Assembly (NCBI GenBank): GCA_046566095.1 | Contig: JBKHXI010000203.1 | Location: 1-21,303 of the forward strand | DNA length: 21,303 bases | Source of the DNA: CAMPJU01 sp046566095 | Lineage (GTDB): Bacteria; Pseudomonadota; Gammaproteobacteria; Xanthomonadales; Xanthomonadaceae | Direction: 5' to 3' | In this document: positions 18,938-21,303 of the stretch, in pieces | Layout: every line of letters begins with the position of its first letter | Position numbering within the stretch: position 1 is the first letter of the stretch | Notes under the pieces: model-generated | Seen by the model: the letters and a program-made list of their open reading frames with translations, nothing else | The model's database searches: none | What the model was told of the DNA's origin: nothing | Program-made: the position numbers and the translations under genes

Positions 18938-20623
18938 TCATCCGGGGGCGGCCGCCGGGCCGTCGCGCAGCTCACGCCGGAGGATCTTGCCGACGTTGGT
19001 CTTGGGCAGTTCGGCGCGGAATTCCACGTACTGCGGGCGCTTGTAGCCTGTGAGGTTCTCGCGGGCGTGGGCCATCACCTGCTCCTCGGTCAGCGAGGGG
19101 TCCTTGCGCACGATGACCACCTTGACCGCTTCGCCGGACTTCTCGTCGGGCACCCCGACCGCGGCGACCTCGAGCACGCCGGGCAGCATGGCGATCACGT
19201 CCTCGACCTCGTTCGGGTACACGTTGAAGCCCGACACCAGGATCATGTCCTTCTTGCGGTCGACGATGTAGAAGAAGCCCTTCTCGTCCATCCGCGCCAT
19301 GTCGCCGGTGTGCAGCCAGCCGTCCGCGTCGAGCACCTCGGCGGTCTCGGCCGGCAGCTGCCAGTAGCCGGCCATGACCTGGGGGCCGCGGATGCACAGC
19401 TCGCCGACCTCGCCCGGCGGCAGCAGGGCGCCGTCCTCGGCCATGATGCAGGCGTCGGTGGAGGGGATCGGCAGCCCGATCGAGCCGTTGTACTCGGCCA
19501 GGTCCATCGGATTGATGCAGGCCGCCGGCGAGGTCTCGGTCAGGCCGTAGGCCTCCACCAGGGTGCAGCCGGTGACCTTCTTCCATCGCTCGGCCACCGC
19601 GCGCTGGACCGCCATGCCGCCGCCCAGGGTCAGGTGCAGCGGCGAGAAGTCGATGCGGTCGAAGCCCGGGGTGTTGAGCAGCCCGTTGAACAGGGTGTTG
19701 ACCCCGGTGATGGCGGTGAAGGGGACCTTGCGCAGTTCCTTGACGAAGGCCGGCATGTCGCGCGGGTTGGTGACCAGGTAGTTGAGCCCGCCGAACTTCA
19801 TGAAGACCAGGCCGTTCGCGGTCAGCGCGAAGATGTGGTACAGCGGCAGCGCGGTGACGATGATCTCCTCGCCCAGCCGGATGTTGGTGCCGATCCAGGC
19901 CGAGGCCTGCTGCGTGTTCGCCACCAGGTTGCGGTGGGTGAGCATGGCGCCCTTGGCCACGCCGGTGGTGCCGCCGGTGTACTGCAGGAAGGCGATGTCC
20001 TGCGGCGCGATCGTGACCTCCGGAAGCCGCTGCCTGCCGCCGCGCTCCAGCGCGTCGCGGAAGCGGACCGCGCCCGGGATCGCGTAGTCGGGCACCATCC
20101 TCTTCAGGTGCCGCACCACGAAGTTGACCGCGGCCCGCCTCGGGAAGGGCAGCATGTCGCCCAGGGCCGTGGTCACGACGTGCCGGAGCGCGGTGTCGGC
20201 GAGCACCTTCTCGACCGTGTGGCCGAAGTTGTCCAGCACGATGATCGCGACCGCGCCGGAATCGGCCATCTGGTGGCGCAGCTCGCGCGGGGTGTACATC
20301 GGGTTGACGTTCACCACCGTCAGTCCGGCGCGCAGGATCCCGAAGGTGGCGATCGGGTACTGCAGGCAGTTGGGCATCATGATCGCCACCCGGTCGCCCT
20401 TCTTCAGGCCGAGCTCGCCGAGCAGGTAGCCGGCGAGCCGGCGGCTCAGGGCGTCGACCTCGCCGTAGGTCAGGACCTTGCCGAGGTTGGCGAAGGCGGG
20501 GCGGTCGCGGTACTGGTCGATCGCCGACTGCAGCGCGGCGACCACCGAGGGGAACTCGTCGGGATCGATCCGGTGCGGGACGCCTTCGGGATAGTGCTCC
20601 AGCCAGGGTCGCTCGAGTGACAT
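18938..20623 (-). CDS. rpfB: RpfB, long-chain fatty acyl-CoA ligase (FadD family)
   Basis: Activates free fatty acids to acyl-CoA with ATP. In Xanthomonas, RpfB is linked to DSF turnover and can act as FadD. The 561-residue length equals E. coli FadD. The P-loop YTGGTTGVAKG starts at Y215, the AMP-binding segment YGLTET at 359-364, and GWLHTGDM with the fatty-acid signature region DRKKDMILVSGFNVYPNEVE follow towards the C-terminus. The terminal KTNVGKILRREL holds the catalytic lysine of the C-terminal lid. The ATG at 20623 is preceded by AAGGGG with 6 nt spacing, and gives MSLERPWLEHYPEGVP as in Xanthomonas. An in-frame upstream ATG at 20713 lacks such support. Codon use is strongly GC-biased, unlike rpfF. 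Confidence 0.95.
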   Translation of the reverse strand: MSLERPWLEHYPEGVPHRIDPDEFPSVVAALQSAIDQYRDRPAFANLGKVLTYGEVDALSRRLAGYLLGELGLKKGDRVAIMMPNCLQYPIATFGILRAGLTVVNVNPMYTPRELRHQMADSGAVAIIVLDNFGHTVEKVLADTALRHVVTTALGDMLPFPRRAAVNFVVRHLKRMVPDYAIPGAVRFRDALERGGRQRLPEVTIAPQDIAFLQYTGGTTGVAKGAMLTHRNLVANTQQASAWIGTNIRLGEEIIVTALPLYHIFALTANGLVFMKFGGLNYLVTNPRDMPAFVKELRKVPFTAITGVNTLFNGLLNTPGFDRIDFSPLHLTLGGGMAVQRAVAERWKKVTGCTLVEAYGLTETSPAACINPMDLAEYNGSIGLPIPSTDACIMAEDGALLPPGEVGELCIRGPQVMAGYWQLPAETAEVLDADGWLHTGDMARMDEKGFFYIVDRKKDMILVSGFNVYPNEVEDVIAMLPGVLEVAAVGVPDEKSGEAVKVVIVRKDPSLTEEQVMAHARENLTGYKRPQYVEFRAELPKTNVGKILRRELRDGPAAAPG

Positions 20624-20688
20624 CGGTGTCCCCTTGTTGCAATGGCGGGCGGCGCCGGGGCGCCGCGGCGTGGCCGACCATCGATTGG

Positions 20689-20713
20689 AGCATAGCGCCG
20701 TCGAGGGTGACAA
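20689..20713 (-). promoter_or_regulatory. Possible rpfB promoter
   Basis: On the minus strand TATGCT (plus 20689-20694) and TTGTCA (20708-20713) resemble -10 and -35 boxes, but they are only 13 bp apart. Either the -35 is not used or another -10 (TCCAAT just downstream) is. The region is the only place upstream of rpfB with such boxes. Confidence 0.25.
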
Positions 20714-20718
20714 GCCGG

Positions 20719-20747
20719 CTGCCGGCCGGGCGCGGGTGGGGTAGTCT
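20719..20747 (+). promoter_or_regulatory. Candidate promoter of the lipoprotein gene
   Basis: CTGCCG (20719-20724) and TAGTCT (20742-20747) are 17 bp apart. Transcription would begin near 20754 with a leader of about 30 nt containing GGAGGGAGC as ribosome binding site. It is divergent from, and close to, the possible rpfB promoter. Confidence 0.4.
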
Positions 20748-20784
20748 GGCGACGCAGCCGGAATCGACCGGAGGGAGCAAGGGG

Positions 20785-21228
20785 ATGCGGCGACCGCTGT
20801 GTTCGGCGTTGGGCTGGGCGGCTGCGCTCGCGCTGGCGGCCTGCGCGCGCACGCCGCCGGAGCAGGCGGTGCGCGAGGCGGTGGCGGCGGTGGAGGCGGC
20901 GATCGAGGCCGGCGAGCCGCGCCGCCTGCACGGCTGGCTGGCCGAGGACTTCGTCGGCCCGGGCGGCATGGACCGGGCCGGGGCGCGGCAGCTGGCGCAG
21001 GCGAGCCTGCTGCGCTACCGCGAACTGTCGGTGGTGCTGGGGCCGGTCGAGGTGACCGTCGACGGCGCGCGTGCCCAGGCCTCGTTCACCGCGGCGGTCA
21101 CCGGCGGCAGCGGCCGACTCCTGCCCGACGCCGGCCGCATCTACGACGTGCGCACCGGCTGGCGCCTGGAGGACGGCGAATGGCGCCTGCTCAGCGCCGA
21201 GTGGTCGCCGCGCACGCCTCGGCTGTGA
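20785..21228 (+). CDS. Small predicted lipoprotein, NTF2-like fold suspected
   Basis: A 147-residue protein with a lipoprotein signal peptide: basic MRR, a hydrophobic stretch, then the lipobox LAAC with C20 as the lipidation site. The residue after it is Ala, which does not signal inner-membrane retention, so the outer membrane is likely. The mature part alternates an alpha-helical segment (EQAVREAVAAVEAAIEAGE) with strands and ends in WRLEDGEWRLLSAEWSPR. That pattern is common in NTF2-like/SnoaL domains, but no catalytic residues can be assigned. The ATG at 20785 was chosen because GGAGGGAGC precedes it and the signal peptide begins there; an in-frame ATG at 20617 lies beyond the rpfB start. 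Function unknown. Confidence 0.75.
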   Translation: MRRPLCSALGWAAALALAACARTPPEQAVREAVAAVEAAIEAGEPRRLHGWLAEDFVGPGGMDRAGARQLAQASLLRYRELSVVLGPVEVTVDGARAQASFTAAVTGGSGRLLPDAGRIYDVRTGWRLEDGEWRLLSAEWSPRTPRL

Positions 21229-21303
21229 GGAAGGACCGCCGCACGCAGGAGCTTCTCCGCGCCGGCCAGGTCTCCGGCAAGCGCGAGTCTGCAGTTCCGC
21301 AGT
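21229..21303. other. Window end, no feature called
   Basis: These 75 bases after the lipoprotein stop contain no promoter, hairpin or repeat that I can support. A frame starting at a GTG overlapping the stop (21225) stays open to the edge, and a minus-strand frame reads a TPR-like stretch, LALAGDLAGAEKLLRAAV. Both are too short to judge. Confidence 0.3.

Noticed and set aside
18905..20620. A 571-codon open frame on the plus strand opposite rpfB.
   Set aside because: Same effect: the minus-strand frame encodes a full FadD-type ligase with all motifs, and the plus-strand product has the biased composition of an antisense shadow.
21150..21302. TPR-like stretch on the minus strand at the window edge.
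   Set aside because: It would overlap the lipoprotein gene by about 75 nt, and fewer than 30 residues lie outside it, too little to support a gene.

Overview
The window looks like part of a chromosome from a very GC-rich gammaproteobacterium of the family Xanthomonadaceae (Lysobacter/Luteimonas/Xanthomonas type). The main support is the complete Rpf system for diffusible signal factor (DSF) quorum sensing. RpfG, RpfC, RpfF and RpfB are all recognisable along their full length, and they sit beside greA, rpfE, recJ, prfB and lysS as in Xanthomonas. Third codon positions are almost always G or C, except in rpfC and rpfF.

Layout. Bases 1-3133: dnaJ, a GAF-GGDEF diguanylate cyclase and dapB. Bases 3134-7729: carA-carB, behind a leader of about 130 nt that can fold strongly. 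Bases 7730-11015: a greA-rpfE-recJ operon whose last two genes overlap by 4 nt. Bases 11012-11382: a tandem array of GTAG-type REP palindromes, then the prfB promoter. Bases 11383-14141: prfB, which needs a programmed +1 frameshift, one isolated REP element, then lysS. Bases 14142-17931: a small PilZ gene, rpfG and rpfC, all on the plus strand. Bases 17943-20623: rpfF and rpfB on the minus strand, meeting rpfC tail to tail. Bases 20785-21228: a small predicted lipoprotein gene divergent from rpfB. The last 75 bases hold nothing I can call.

How the genes work together. RpfB and RpfF belong to fatty-acid signal metabolism: RpfF makes DSF from acyl-ACP, and RpfB is a fatty acyl-CoA ligase linked to DSF turnover. 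RpfC is the membrane hybrid kinase that senses DSF. RpfG is the HD-GYP response regulator that degrades cyclic di-GMP. A PilZ protein lies just upstream of rpfG, and a GGDEF cyclase lies 12 kb away, so one window carries genes of the make, break and read classes for cyclic di-GMP. The remaining genes are housekeeping: protein folding, lysine and carbamoyl-phosphate synthesis, transcript cleavage, recombination repair, translation termination and lysyl-tRNA charging.

Most genes are ordinary members of known families. The points most worth checking are the foldable carA leader, the REP array whose first base triplet supplies the recJ stop codon, the recurrent -10 boxes placed for leaderless mRNAs, the two palindromes ahead of rpfF, the unlike codon use of rpfC-rpfF, and the PilZ-rpfG pairing.
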